This document shows, piece after piece, positions 20,638-30,168 of a stretch of 64,000 nucleotides of DNA. The notes under the pieces are model-generated. The model was not told the origin of the DNA. It did no database searches and worked only from the letters and a program-made list of their open reading frames with translations. The stretch is from Pseudomonadota bacterium (lineage in GTDB: Bacteria; Pseudomonadota; Alphaproteobacteria; Rhizobiales; Xanthobacteraceae). Made by a program: the position numbers and the translations under genes. The DNA lies in NCBI GenBank assembly GCA_018971625.1, contig JAGXAJ010000002.1, forward strand, positions 1 through 64,000, read 5' to 3'. Numbering within the stretch: the first letter of the stretch is position 1; every line of letters starts with the position of its first letter.

Positions 20638-21783
20638 TCAGTCGTTGCCGCGCGGCGCGATGCGGCCGTCTTCGACGTCGAAAATCTGGCCGGATGCATC
20701 GATGTCGGTGAAGGCTGCAGGATCAGCGCCGGTCATCCACACCTGGGCGCCGAGCTTTGTCAGTTCGCCAAACAGCGCCGCCCGCCTGGCGGGATCGAGA
20801 TGCGCGACCACTTCGTCGAGCAGCAACAACGGCGTGATGCCGGTCATCTCGGCGACCAGATTGGCGTGCGCCAGCACCAGCCCGATCAGCAGCGCCTTCT
20901 GCTCGCCGGTGGAAGCGTCGCGCGCCGGGATGTCCTTCGGCGCATAGACGACCTGAAAATCCGTCAGATGCGGACCGTCGAGCGTGCGGCCGGCGGCGGC
21001 ATCGCGGGCGCGGCCCTGGCGCAGGATGTCGCGATAGCGGTCCTCGATGGAGGTCGCCGGTTCGCTCATCAGCGCGTTTTCCATCCAGCCGTCGAGCGTG
21101 ATGCCGGCGGAGGGAAACACCGATTGCGTCCCGCGCGCGCGCAACATCGCGGCCAGCTTTGTCAGGGTCTGCCCGCGCATCGCCGCGACCGCGACCGCGA
21201 GCTCCGCGGTCTCGCGTTCGATCGCGTCGCACCAATGGTCGTCGAAATTGCGCACTTCGAGCAGGCGGTTGCGCGAACGCAGGGAACGGTCGAGCGCGGC
21301 GACGCGGGCCGAATGCTCGCTGTCGATCGCAAGCACCAGGCGGTCGAAGAACCGCCGCCGCTCCGATGCCGCTCCCGTGAACAGGCCGTCCATCGCCGGC
21401 GTCAGCCAGACCATGCGCAAATGATCGCCAAACGCGGTCGCGGAGCTCACCGGCTCGCGATCGATCCGGCAACGGCGGCTCGCGCCGGTGGTCTCGGTGC
21501 CCGGCGCGTCGATGCCGGTGCCGAGCGTGGCAAGCCCCAGCGCGCCCTCGACCTCCGTGGACACCGCCCAGGATCCGTCGCCCTGGTTATCGGCGACGTC
21601 GTCCAGCGTGGCGCGGCGCAGGCCGCGTCCTGGCGACAGGAACGAGATCGCCTCGAGGCAGTTGGTCTTGCCGGCGCCGTTCGGCCCCACCAGCACCACC
21701 ACATCGCTGCGAGTCTCGAGGCTCGCCGACCGATAGTTGCGGAAGTGCGTCAGGATCAGGCGATGAATGCGGGAGGCGGTCAT
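20638..21783 (-). CDS. recF: DNA replication/repair protein RecF
   Basis: A 381-residue ABC-type ATPase. Walker A is GPNGAGKT at 33-40; the signature and Walker B regions STGEQKALLIGLVLAHA and LLLLDEVVAHLDPARR are complete. RecF with RecO/RecR loads RecA at gapped DNA. The open frame extends to 21864, but those 27 codons translate a palindromic repeat, so I use the ATG at 21783 (MTASRIHRL). It sits between dnaN and gyrB as usual. Confidence 0.95.
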   Translation of the reverse strand: MTASRIHRLILTHFRNYRSASLETRSDVVVLVGPNGAGKTNCLEAISFLSPGRGLRRATLDDVADNQGDGSWAVSTEVEGALGLATLGTGIDAPGTETTGASRRCRIDREPVSSATAFGDHLRMVWLTPAMDGLFTGAASERRRFFDRLVLAIDSEHSARVAALDRSLRSRNRLLEVRNFDDHWCDAIERETAELAVAVAAMRGQTLTKLAAMLRARGTQSVFPSAGITLDGWMENALMSEPATSIEDRYRDILRQGRARDAAAGRTLDGPHLTDFQVVYAPKDIPARDASTGEQKALLIGLVLAHANLVAEMTGITPLLLLDEVVAHLDPARRAALFGELTKLGAQVWMTGADPAAFTDIDASGQIFDVEDGRIAPRGND

Positions 21784-21796
21784 GGGAGCCGGACGA

Positions 21797-21862
21797 GCTT
21801 TCTTCCCCTCTCCCCCCTGTGGGAGAGGGTGGCGCCTCACGAAGTGAGGCGACGGGTATCTC
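21797..21862. repeat. Palindromic repeat, recF side
   Basis: CCCCTCTCCC...GGGAGAGGG followed by GCGCCTCACGAAGTGAGGCG, another inverted repeat. It lies immediately before recF and next to the DUF559 relic. Confidence 0.65.
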
Positions 21863-22190
21863 ACGGTTCAACGAGCTTTGCGAGGATGTCCTCCAAAACA
21901 GCCGAAAGCCGTTGCAGCACGTCGTTGTTCCAGTAGCGCGCGATTCTAACGCCTTCGCCGATCAGGATCGCATCCGGCGTTTCGTCCCGTGTAGACGTTA
22001 GGTATTGACTACCATCGATCTCGACAATCAGACGATGCTCGAAGCAAACGAAATCGAGAATAAAGCTTGAGACGGTACCTGCCGACGGAATTTGAATGGT
22101 CCGAGTTGTCGACGGCGAAGCAATCGCCACATGGCCGCTCGGCGTCGGTCGGCTCGCGACTCGGCGGTTGCGTACTCTTCACCCGGCGCC
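21861..22190 (-). pseudogene. DUF559 (Vsr-like endonuclease fold) relic, two frameshifts
   Basis: The family sequence is spread over three frames: TDAER, then WRLLRRRQLGPFKFRRQVP, then FILDFVCFEHRLIVEIDGSQ and RIARYWNNDVLQRL to the stop at 21861. One shift lies near 22135 and one near 22075. DUF559 proteins have a PD-(D/E)XK fold; the D and E residues of FILDF and VEIDG are still there, but no single frame is complete. It is bracketed by palindromic repeats, as I have seen for other rhizobial DUF559 genes. Confidence 0.75.
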
Positions 22191-22240
22191 GAACTGCGTT
22201 CGGCGTCACCGTCTCCCACAAAGGGGCAGGAAAATCAATC
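22150..22240. repeat. Palindromic repeat, dnaN side
   Basis: ACCCGGCGCCGAACTGCGTTCGGCGTC and the half-site GTCTCCCACAAAGGGGCAGG close the DUF559 relic on the dnaN side. A degenerate member of the family seen at 21797-21862. Confidence 0.5.
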
Positions 22241-23357
22241 ACACCCGCATCGGCATCAGCACGTACAGCGCGTCTTTGGAATCCTTGTCCTGCACCAAGG
22301 TTGGCGAGCCCGGATCGGCGAGCCGCAACACCGCGACCTCGCCTTTGATCTGGGCGGCGATGTCGAGCAGGTAGCGTGAGTTGAATCCGATATCGAGCGC
22401 GTCGGAGGTGTATTCAACCTCGAGTTCCTCGGTGGCGCTGCCGGAGTCCGGGTTGGTCACTGACAGCACCAGCTTGCCGGCCGACAGCGCCAGCTTCACC
22501 GCGCGGCCACGCTCGCTGGAGATGGTCGAGACGCGATCGACCGCTGCTTCGAAATCCTTTTTGTCGACCACCAGTTCCTTGTCATTGTTCTGCGGAATGA
22601 CGCGGCCGTAGTCCGGGAAGGTGCCATCGATCAGCTTCGAGGTCAGCACCACATTGCCGATGGTGAAGCGGATTTTGCCCTGCGACAGCTCGATCTGGAT
22701 TTCAGCCTCGCTGTCCTCGATCAGGCGTTGCACCTCGCCGACGGTCTTGCGCGGCACAATCACGCCGGGCATGCCGGCAGCGCCTTTCGGCAGGGGCAAA
22801 TCGACCTGGGCGAGGCGATGCCCGTCGGTGGCGACCGCGCGCAAGGTCGCCGCCTTGGCGGCGCCGGCCGCGTGCAGATAGATGCCGTTGAGATAATAGC
22901 GGGTCTCTTCGGTCGAGATTGCAAACTGTGTGCGGTCGATCAGCCGTTTCATGTCGGCGGCGGCGAGCGTGAACGAATGCGTCATGTCGCCGGCGGCGAG
23001 ATCCGGAAAATCGCTTTCCGGCAGCGTCTGCAGCGTGAAGCGCGAACGGCCGGCGCGGATCGCCAGTACCGAGCGATCGCCGTCGCCTTCCAGCACGATC
23101 TGGGCACCGTCGGGCAGCTTGCGCACGATGTCGTAGAACATATGCGCCGGCACCGTGGTCGAACCGCCGGTTCCGGATTCCGCGGCGAGAGTTTCCATCA
23201 CCTCGAGGTCGAGGTCGGTCGCCTTCAGGGATAGCCGCGTGCTCTCGGCGCGCACCAGCACATTGCCGAGAATAGGAATGGTGTTGCGGCGTTCAACCAC
23301 GCGATGGACGTGCCCCAGCGATTTCAGGAGTTGCGCGCGTTCGACGGTAACCTTCAT
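22239..23357 (-). CDS. dnaN: DNA polymerase III beta subunit (sliding clamp)
   Basis: A 372-residue clamp protein with the three-domain repeat, beginning MKVTVERAQLLKSLGHVHRV and ending with the C-terminal LMPMRV that matches the canonical clamp tail. It forms the dimeric ring that tethers Pol III. Complete, in the dnaA-dnaN-recF-gyrB order. Confidence 0.97.
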   Translation of the reverse strand: MKVTVERAQLLKSLGHVHRVVERRNTIPILGNVLVRAESTRLSLKATDLDLEVMETLAAESGTGGSTTVPAHMFYDIVRKLPDGAQIVLEGDGDRSVLAIRAGRSRFTLQTLPESDFPDLAAGDMTHSFTLAAADMKRLIDRTQFAISTEETRYYLNGIYLHAAGAAKAATLRAVATDGHRLAQVDLPLPKGAAGMPGVIVPRKTVGEVQRLIEDSEAEIQIELSQGKIRFTIGNVVLTSKLIDGTFPDYGRVIPQNNDKELVVDKKDFEAAVDRVSTISSERGRAVKLALSAGKLVLSVTNPDSGSATEELEVEYTSDALDIGFNSRYLLDIAAQIKGEVAVLRLADPGSPTLVQDKDSKDALYVLMPMRV

Positions 23358-23649
23358 AGCAATACCCGCCTGTATCAGATGGAAATGCCGGGCGGCCCCG
23401 GAGGGCGCACCGAGGCGTCTGAAACCCCGAAAACCCGATCAGCGCTGGAAATGATCGAGCCCCCTTTTGAGGGGGAGCCCAAGGTGGCGCGGATAGGCCC
23501 TCAGCGCAAGGGATGCGTTGCGCCGTTCCCCACGTTTTGCCGGGCAATCCTGCTGTTCGCGGGTGGTCCCGTCATTGCGCCGGGGCCGTTGCTACGGGGC
23601 TGTTCGACCCCGTGGGGCGCGTTGAGGCGGCAGCCTTATTTGTCTGCAC

Positions 23650-25080
23650 TTATTCCTGCAACTGGCGCTTGAGCGATTCCACTTCTTCCGATAGCGCCAC
23701 ATCCTTGGACACCAGCGCCTCGATCTTGCGCACCGCGTGCAGCACCGTGGTGTGATCGCGTCCGCCAAAACGGCGGCCGATTTCCGGCAGCGAACGCAGG
23801 GTCAGCGTCTTGGCCAGATACATCGCCACCTGGCGCGGCCGGACCACGTTTGCGGTCCGGCGCGATGACAATAGATCGGAGCGGCTGACGTTATACTGTC
23901 GCGCCACCACCCGCTGGATGTCCTCGATCCTGATGCGCTTCGGTTCCTGCGGTCGGATCAGATCGCGCACTTCGCGCTCGGCCATTTCCAGCGTGACCGG
24001 CTGGGCGTTGAGTTTGGAGTGCGCCAGCAGACGATTGATCGCGCCTTCGAGGTCCCTGCCGTTATGGGTGATGGTGCGCGCCAGATAATCCAGCACCGGT
24101 TCCGGCACGTCGAAACTCGCATGATGGGTGCGCGCCGCTGCGATGCGCGACTTGAGGATACCAAGCCGCAAGTCCTCGCCGAGCGATCCCATTTCGACCA
24201 CGAGGCCGCCGGCCAGCCGCGAACGCACGCGATCATCAAGGCTTTCGAGATCGGACGGCGGCCGATCGGCCGCGATCACCACCTGGCGGCCGGCGTCGAT
24301 CAGCGCATTCAGCGTGTGGCAGAACTCGGCCTGGGTGGATTTGCCCTGCAGGAACTGCAAGTCGTCGATCACAAGCACATCGATGCCGCGCAGCGCTTCC
24401 TTGAAGGCCAGCGCGGTCTGCGTTTTCAACGCCGCGACGAAGCCGTACATGAATTTCTCGGCGGTGAGATACAACACCTTGCGCTCGCTGCCGGAATTGC
24501 CCGCCCAGGTCACCGCCTGCAGCAGATGGGTCTTGCCCAGGCCCACGCCGGCATGGATATAGAGTGGATTGAACATCACGCTGTCGCCGCGACGGCCTTC
24601 CGCGACCTGGCGCGCGGCGGCGTGCGCCAGCGTATTGGATCGCCCGACCACGAAGCTGCCGAACGTCAGGCGCGGATCGAGCGGCGAGCCGCCAAGCGCA
24701 TCATGATTGGCGGAAACCGGCGCGATCGCGGTCGCGCGCAATTCGGGCGCGGGACGTCCCTCGGGCCGTTCGGCGCGACGCACATCGATTGGCGCAGGCA
24801 TTTCCTTGGCCGGCGCGGCACAACGCATCGCGGTGCGCACGGTGAGATCGACCCGATGCACTTCCGGCATTTCGGCCTGCCAGCACGACAGCACACGATC
24901 GGCGTAATGCGCCTGGATCCAGCTCTTGAGGAACCGGGTGGGAACCGACAGATGGACACTTTCCTGCTGCACGCTTTCGAGATCCATCCGCGCGAACCAG
25001 CTGCTATAGACGTCTTCTCCGACGCTGGTACGCAACCGACCCTTCACCCGCGACCACCGATCCTGTTCCATGTCTGACAT
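23650..25080 (-). CDS. dnaA: Chromosomal replication initiator DnaA
   Basis: A 476-residue initiator. Domain I begins [13 protein letters not shown]; Walker A is GVGLGKT at 178-184, Walker B is [10 protein letters not shown], and domain IV ends with the DNA-binding signature [16 protein letters not shown]. The frame stays open to 25461, but the first 127 codons are not part of known DnaA proteins. I take the ATG at 25078-25080 (MSDMEQDRW) behind an AGG sequence. A 292-base spacer without genes but with hairpins follows before dnaN. Confidence 0.96.
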   Translation of the reverse strand: MSDMEQDRWSRVKGRLRTSVGEDVYSSWFARMDLESVQQESVHLSVPTRFLKSWIQAHYADRVLSCWQAEMPEVHRVDLTVRTAMRCAAPAKEMPAPIDVRRAERPEGRPAPELRATAIAPVSANHDALGGSPLDPRLTFGSFVVGRSNTLAHAAARQVAEGRRGDSVMFNPLYIHAGVGLGKTHLLQAVTWAGNSGSERKVLYLTAEKFMYGFVAALKTQTALAFKEALRGIDVLVIDDLQFLQGKSTQAEFCHTLNALIDAGRQVVIAADRPPSDLESLDDRVRSRLAGGLVVEMGSLGEDLRLGILKSRIAAARTHHASFDVPEPVLDYLARTITHNGRDLEGAINRLLAHSKLNAQPVTLEMAEREVRDLIRPQEPKRIRIEDIQRVVARQYNVSRSDLLSSRRTANVVRPRQVAMYLAKTLTLRSLPEIGRRFGGRDHTTVLHAVRKIEALVSKDVALSEEVESLKRQLQE

Positions 25081-26221
25081 CTGCCTGATTACTTTTCTGA
25101 AAAGAGTAATTCCTGGGGAATGATGAAACCGCCTTGCGGAATTTCGCGAAACGGCGACATCGCGGGGCTCGTCTTCAGACATAGATCGGCCGATCGGCGC
25201 AAACGCTGCGTGGCAGATCACATGAAGAGAAGACCTCCGCGAGGTCAGCGCGTGCCCGACAGTCGGTCCAGAGCGCGCGAGCGAAGCCGCGTGCTCGCAG
25301 CCTCCAGGACATTCAATACAATATGGTTGGGAAATGAAATCCGATCGACCGCCGCGATGATCCCGTAAAGCATAAAAACCTCCCCCTCCTGCCGCAGTTG
25401 CCCACAGCAAGTTGTCACTCAGCGCGTGTTTCAGTTTCCGTCGGTAACGCCTGAAACGCAAAACTGTTCAGTCGCTCGTGCACCTCAACTCGTCTGTATT
25501 CCCCGTTCACTTGCTTCGCTTCCTGCATTCACGGAGCCCGTTGGCTGGTGTGTACTTTCCTGTCTGACGTCAACGAGGCCGTAAAACCTCGCTCAAGAAA
25601 TTCGACACAAAACCACCGTCCTCATACTGCTATGAGTTTCAACCCGATCATCACTTGAAAACGCCGCTACGCGCACACCGCCGCCGATTTGCGCGTCCGC
25701 CCCTGGTTCTCAAACCGCGCTGATCTGGAGAGCCGTGAGCGTCGCGAACGATTAAGAAATACACGATGGGGGACGTCTGACAATCCACTGATTGGACCGC
25801 CGTTAACGACTCTTGGTCAGTGTTGCCGTGCTGCAATGGCAGGGCTCGGAGCAAGTTTTTGAATCCGCGCGAAAAATCGCGTACCGCGGCCATTGTCACG
25901 AATCTTGCCACATTCGCAAAAATTTTTCGCAAAAATTTTACGTAGGATCGCGCGAAGCCGATTTTCAAAACGCTTGGCGTTGCTATGGCGATAAGTGACT
26001 AGTGAAGCAAAGTTTTTTGCGATTATTTTTCAGGGTAACTCCTGTCCCGTTGCCCGGAGCGCAGGCCGAAAGTTAGGTCATCTATTGGGCACAACAGCAG
26101 GAATTCCTGCGTGCGCGTATGCGACAGTTTCCGATGCGGCGGAATTGCACCACGTAAAAACACGAAAAACGAGCATGATGTGCGGATCTCGGCGCGCAAT
26201 CAGGCAATTCGACTGCGCCAG
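25081..26221. other. Long gene-free, partly AT-rich region upstream of dnaA
   Basis: No credible gene lies between dnaA and rpsT. The part from 25800 to 26050 is the most AT-rich stretch I notice, with runs of A and T and a tandem 13-mer. I searched by eye for DnaA boxes (TTATNCACA) and found only TTGCCCACA at 25398-25406, with two mismatches. The region surely holds the dnaA promoter; a role as replication origin is only a possibility. Confidence 0.4.
25913..25938. repeat. Tandem AT-rich 13-mer
   Basis: TTCGCAAAAATTT occurs twice head to tail (25913-25925, 25926-25938), and related A/T tracts follow at 26018-26036. Two identical AT-rich 13-mers recall DNA-unwinding-element repeats, but the resemblance is in form only. 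Confidence 0.5.
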
Positions 26222-26244
26222 AAAAAAGCCCGGCAGGGCCGGGC
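26222..26244 (-). terminator. Intrinsic terminator after rpsT
   Basis: On the minus strand GCCCGGC-CCT-GCCGGGC is followed by six T. It lies about 100 bases past the rpsT stop and is a textbook Rho-independent terminator. Confidence 0.85.
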
Positions 26245-26342
26245 GTTGACGAATATCTGTTTCGATCAATTCAACCGTTCGATCGGCGCTCGCGGGCTGG
26301 ATCGGTTGCCTGTCCGAAGCCTAACCCGTTTACTTGGCGAGT

Positions 26343-26609
26343 TTACCTGGCGAGCTTGGCGATCTGATGTGCCAGGCGCGAGACCTTCCGGCTCGCATTG
26401 TTCTTGTGAACGATGTTGCGCTGCGCGGCCTGCATCAATTCCGGCTCGGCGTTGGCGAACGCCTTCAGCGCTGCCTCGCGGTTGCCGCTCTTGATCGCTT
26501 CTTCCACGGTACGGACCGTGCTGCGCATCTGGGTGCGGCGCGATTTATTGATGAGGGTGCGGCGAGCGATCTTGCGTGTCGCCTTCTTGGCAGAAGTCGT
26601 ATTGGCCAT
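26343..26609 (-). CDS. rpsT: 30S ribosomal protein S20
   Basis: An 88-residue, lysine- and arginine-rich helical protein starting [20 protein letters not shown], with the S20 pattern ([30 protein letters not shown]). It binds 16S rRNA at the bottom of the 30S subunit. AAGGA lies ten bases before the ATG. Monocistronic with its own terminator. Confidence 0.96.
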   Translation of the reverse strand: MANTTSAKKATRKIARRTLINKSRRTQMRSTVRTVEEAIKSGNREAALKAFANAEPELMQAAQRNIVHKNNASRKVSRLAHQIAKLAR

Positions 26610-26972
26610 ATTCTCAAATTCCTTCGGCGGTGGCCGTCGCGCGTCGTCGGACCTGAACGCGTCGGCCGTTCAACCGCATGATCTGGTTGTCGTGGTCTTA
26701 TTATTTTATTCTTTGGGAATGCCGTTGCCCGAGCCAAGGGCTTCACAATCAAGGGCTTCACAATGACGGCGGCGCTCAAAGAACAGCGGCGGCAGGATTG
26801 CGCCCGCCGCCATTGTCGGTCTTATAGAGTGCGTGCCCGGCAGCGTCAACGCTTTCCGGCCCCGCAGGAACCGGCCGGCATGGACTTTGATGTGCTGATA
26901 AGCTGCTGATGAGGTTGAATTTCCCCGGATGGCCCGCTAATGGCTGATGGCGTGGAAGCGAGAGGATGACCG
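26610..26972. other. Divergent spacer at the strand switch
   Basis: About 360 bases separating rpsT (minus) from a run of plus-strand genes. I see no gene. It should contain the rpsT promoter and that of the membrane-protein gene at 26973. The duplicated phrase TCAAGGGCTTCACAA (with AAGGGCTTCACAATC just before it) near 26738-26762 is a small tandem repeat. Confidence 0.4.
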
Positions 26973-27290
26973 ATGATCCGCGGTTTTTTCCGCTTGGTGG
27001 GTCTATTGCTGCTGGCCGGCGGATTTTTCTTCCTGGTCTATGATGGCGCTCGCTGGGTGGCCGATCAGAGCCTGCGGTTTACCCGGTTCGGCGAGCTCTG
27101 GAACGATATCCATCAAGCCAGCCAGCAGGCCTTTCGCACCTGGGTGGAGAGTCACGCGCCATGGCTTTGGAATAGCGTAATCCGTGTCGTGCTGGAGCAA
27201 CCGGTTTTCGCCGTGATGGGCGTATTGGGAATCCTGCTGATGCTGGTGTTCCGTCGCCGCAAGCCGCTGATCGGCTATTCCCGGGACTGA
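26973..27290 (+). CDS. Small inner-membrane protein of unknown function
   Basis: A 105-residue protein with one hydrophobic segment near the N-terminus (LVGLLLLAGGFFFLVYDG) and one near the C-terminus (FAVMGVLGILLMLVF), followed by a positive RRRK anchor. The soluble middle (about 25-75) would lie in the periplasm if both ends are inside. I recognise similar proteins in Bradyrhizobium but no function. It has its own terminator just after the stop. Confidence 0.7.
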   Translation: MIRGFFRLVGLLLLAGGFFFLVYDGARWVADQSLRFTRFGELWNDIHQASQQAFRTWVESHAPWLWNSVIRVVLEQPVFAVMGVLGILLMLVFRRRKPLIGYSRD

Positions 27291-27301
27291 CAAAGCGATT
27301 G

Positions 27302-27332
27302 CCTGGACGGCTGGCCGTCCAGGCCGCTTTTT
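27302..27332 (+). terminator. Intrinsic terminator after the small membrane protein gene
   Basis: CCTGGACGG-CTGG-CCGTCCAGG (27302-27323) followed by CCGC and five T. Confidence 0.85.
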
Positions 27333-27386
27333 ATACGATTTGTTAACCATGACGGGTGCAAGACGTTGGCTGTCTCGCTATGAGGG

Positions 27387-28172
27387 ATGGCTCCGGTGCG
27401 GGTGGTGCACGCGTTTCGATTGCCGATCATTGCCGCCGCGACCGCGCTCGGCCTATCGGGCTGTATGCACACAACCGGCCCGGTCGCGAGCGCGCAGCCG
27501 CAGAGCGATCTCGATTATATGGCCTATGGCCAGCCCGACAATTCAACGCCGCACGTCATCGTCTCGTCATCTGGTGTCGGCAATGGCGGCGGCGCCATCG
27601 CCGCGCTGCGTGCAAGTTTCGCCGGACCGCGTCCGAGTCCTGATCCATCAGCGTCGTATGCATCTGCAAGCTACGCCGCACCCGCTTATGCGGCTGCGCC
27701 GGTGGCCCACGACACCGCCTACAGACTGGATGCCGGCGACAAGCTGCGGGTCGTGGTCTACGGCCAGGAAGGCCTCACCAATACCTACGCGATCGATGCC
27801 GGAGGCTCGATCACGATGCCGTTGATCGGCGCGGTTCCGGCGCGCGGCCGAACGCCGGCAGGACTCGCCGCCGAAATTACCGCCAAACTGCGCAATGGCT
27901 ACATCCGCGATCCTTCGGTGGCAGTCGAGATCGATTCCTACCGGCCGTTCTTCATTCTCGGCGAGGTCGCCGCACCCGGCCAATATCCGTATGTCCCGAA
28001 CATGACCGTCGAAAGTGCGGTGGCGATCGCCGGCGGATTCTCGCCGCGCGCCCGGCGCGACTCGGTCACGCTGACCCATACCGACAACTCCGGCTCGATG
28101 CGAGTCGTGGTGCCGCTCGGTACCGCGGTCAACCCCGGCGATACCGTGCTGGTCAACGAACGCTGGTTCTGA
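27387..28172 (+). CDS. Wza-like polysaccharide export lipoprotein
   Basis: A 261-residue protein with a lipoprotein signal (LGLSGC, Cys26 the lipidated residue), a disordered Ser/Ala/Pro stretch to about 110, then a Poly_export domain (YRLDAGDKLRVVVYGQEGLT ... ITMPLIGAVPARGRTPAGLA) and an SLBB segment (FFILGEVAAPGQYPYVPNMT). The family forms outer-membrane channels for capsule or exopolysaccharide. It is an orphan here, without Wzc or glycosyltransferases alongside. The Wza C-terminal amphipathic helix is absent, as in short family members. Confidence 0.85.
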   Translation: MAPVRVVHAFRLPIIAAATALGLSGCMHTTGPVASAQPQSDLDYMAYGQPDNSTPHVIVSSSGVGNGGGAIAALRASFAGPRPSPDPSASYASASYAAPAYAAAPVAHDTAYRLDAGDKLRVVVYGQEGLTNTYAIDAGGSITMPLIGAVPARGRTPAGLAAEITAKLRNGYIRDPSVAVEIDSYRPFFILGEVAAPGQYPYVPNMTVESAVAIAGGFSPRARRDSVTLTHTDNSGSMRVVVPLGTAVNPGDTVLVNERWF

Positions 28173-28379
28173 AAGCGGCCTGTCACCGCGCTGCTCTTAT
28201 CCAGTGGCGGCGACTATCGATCGCGCGCTTGGTGCCACGTCGCGATGACGGACGGTGACCTGCGATCGTTAGACTTGTAGCTTTATCGATAGAGCCACGT
28301 TCATCATGCCTCTTAAGCGGTAAAGAACTCGCCTTGAGGTAGACTTCGCACCGGCCGTCGCACAAGCCGAAGAGGATCC

Positions 28380-29477
28380 ATGACCGCGCTAGCGAACAAG
28401 ACTTCGACCAGACGCCGTTTATTGCTGGCATCGGATCGAAGCGATCAGAGCGGCGAACTCGCCGACATCCTGCAATCCGTGAGCGACGTCGACACCATCT
28501 CCACCAAGGATATCCCGGAAAAGCCTGACCGCAACCTTTCGGGGATCGTGGTCGATATCAACCTGCGCTCCGCCGAGAGCGTGCAGCGGGTGCGCAACAG
28601 GCTGCGCGCCGAAGCCTACCGCGAGTTGCCGCGCCTGTTCGTTCTGGCCACCGCCCTGCATCACAATTCGATGCAGGCCTGGGCGCTGGGGGCGACCGAT
28701 ACGATCTCGCGGCCGTTCGATGCGGCAGGAATTCTGGCGCGGATTCACTCGGCGTTCCCCGACAGCGATGGATTCGACGCTACCGATCGCGGCCAGGCCC
28801 TCAACGTCGGCGTCGCCGCGGCCCACAAGGTGATGGTCAAGATCTTCCAGAAGCTGCCGGCCGGCATTCCCTTGAACCTCAACGACATTGTCGAGGCCGA
28901 GAACAAGATCATCAAGGCCATCAAGCATTGCTCGCTGCGGGAATGGCTGACTACCGTCGGCTGTCATCACATCGGCAGCTATCGCCATTGCCTGTTCGTC
29001 ACTGGTTTTGCGGTGGCGTTCGCGCAGCATCTCGGCATGCGCGAGGACGACCAGCGTCGGCTGGCGCGTGCAGCCCTGCTGCACGATGTCGGCAAGGCCT
29101 TCATCCCCGTCGCGATCCTTGACAAGCCGGGCGCGCTTTCGATGGAGGAAATGAGCCTGATGCGGGAGCATCCCCGGCGCGGTTATGACGCGTTGGCAGC
29201 CCAGGGCGGCTTTCCGCAGGAAATGCTGGACGTGGTCCTGCATCACCACGAATTTCTCGATGGCACCGGATATCCGGATGGCCTCAGCGGCAACCAGATC
29301 AGCGATATCGTGCGTCTGACCACGATCGTGGATATCCACGCGGCCATGGTGGAGAAGCGCGCCTACCGCCTGCCATTCACCCACGCCAAGGCCTTTGCCA
29401 CCATGGAGCAGATGGGCGACAAGCTCGATCAGCAATTGCTGCAGGCCTTTCGCCCGGTCGTGATGGCAACGCGCTGA
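28380..29477 (+). CDS. HD-GYP-type protein with degenerate receiver domain
   Basis: A 365-residue protein. Residues 10-125 fold like a response-regulator receiver but lack the normal acidic pocket and phospho-Asp context. From about 190 an HD domain follows, with HD at 235-236 plus Lys239 (LLHDVGKAFIP) and the GYP motif at 297-299 (HHHEFLDGTGYPDGL). HD-GYP enzymes hydrolyse cyclic di-GMP. The metal ligands are mostly present, so activity is plausible. It may set the second-messenger level for the neighbouring polysaccharide export gene, but no evidence beyond position supports that. Confidence 0.82.
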   Translation: MTALANKTSTRRRLLLASDRSDQSGELADILQSVSDVDTISTKDIPEKPDRNLSGIVVDINLRSAESVQRVRNRLRAEAYRELPRLFVLATALHHNSMQAWALGATDTISRPFDAAGILARIHSAFPDSDGFDATDRGQALNVGVAAAHKVMVKIFQKLPAGIPLNLNDIVEAENKIIKAIKHCSLREWLTTVGCHHIGSYRHCLFVTGFAVAFAQHLGMREDDQRRLARAALLHDVGKAFIPVAILDKPGALSMEEMSLMREHPRRGYDALAAQGGFPQEMLDVVLHHHEFLDGTGYPDGLSGNQISDIVRLTTIVDIHAAMVEKRAYRLPFTHAKAFATMEQMGDKLDQQLLQAFRPVVMATR

Positions 29478-29584
29478 AGGCCGGTTCCGCGCACAGCCTT
29501 GCCGGCTGGCTTGTCGCCGCCGGATCGCGATCAAATCGCTGTGGCTCGCGCCTGACGAACCGTGATGACGCTGCGTGATGCGCC

Positions 29585-30004
29585 TCAGTCCGCCCCGCCC
29601 TCATACGACGAAATTTCGATCAGGCTGCCATCGGGATCGCGGCAATAGACCGAGCGCAGCGTGCCGCGGGCACCTTGCCTGGCGACCGGCCCTTCCTCGA
29701 TCGCAACGCCGTACGCCTTGAGATGCGCGATCACCTCCTGCGGGGCGGAGGTGGTTAAAAAGCAGAGGTCGTCGCGTCCGGCCATTTCATGTTCCGCGGT
29801 GAACCACTCCGCCTTGTCGGCGTCGCGCGGCCGTACGTTGATCTTCTGGTTGCCGAACACCAGCGAGGTCCGCTTCGGCTTGCCGTGACCGGGGTCGAAC
29901 ACCTTGACCTCCATGCCGAGGATCTTGCGGTACCACTCGACGGAGCGCGCGACGTCAACGACATTGATCACGAGATGGTCGAGCGCGTTGACCTTGACCG
30001 ACAT
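29585..30004 (-). CDS. VOC-family (glyoxalase/dioxygenase-like) protein
   Basis: A 139-residue protein of two beta-alpha-beta-beta-beta modules: ALDHLVINVVDVARSVEWYR then the C-terminal SVYCRDPDGSLIEISSY. Metal-ligand candidates are His11 of the first strand and the Glu near the end. Members include glyoxalase I-like enzymes, fosfomycin-type thiol transferases and ring-cleaving dioxygenases. The ATG at 30004, eight bases past AGGG, is preferred over the one at 30010. Confidence 0.82.
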   Translation of the reverse strand: MSVKVNALDHLVINVVDVARSVEWYRKILGMEVKVFDPGHGKPKRTSLVFGNQKINVRPRDADKAEWFTAEHEMAGRDDLCFLTTSAPQEVIAHLKAYGVAIEEGPVARQGARGTLRSVYCRDPDGSLIEISSYEGGAD

Positions 30005-30168
30005 GGACATCCCTTTCGGTTCCGTAGGTGTGTACCGCAGTGGCCGCTCCATGCATTGTTTGTCAAAAGGCGAAACCGGCGCCAATTCAACAACCGCGAA
30101 CCGCGCGGCGCGGCTTCGTCGAAAATACGCAGGGAGAAAAACGGCATGATATCGCGCGCAGGGCTTCG

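Noticed and set aside
25398..25406. DnaA box
   Set aside because: TTGCCCACA has two mismatches to TTATNCACA-type boxes and stands alone, so it does not support an origin by itself.
25081..25461. N-terminal extension of DnaA
   Set aside because: The added 127 codons do not resemble any DnaA domain and an ATG with proper domain I start exists at 25080.
25651..25968. 105-codon minus-strand frame upstream of dnaA
   Set aside because: No ribosome-binding site, no recognised motif, and it crosses the AT-rich tandem repeats.
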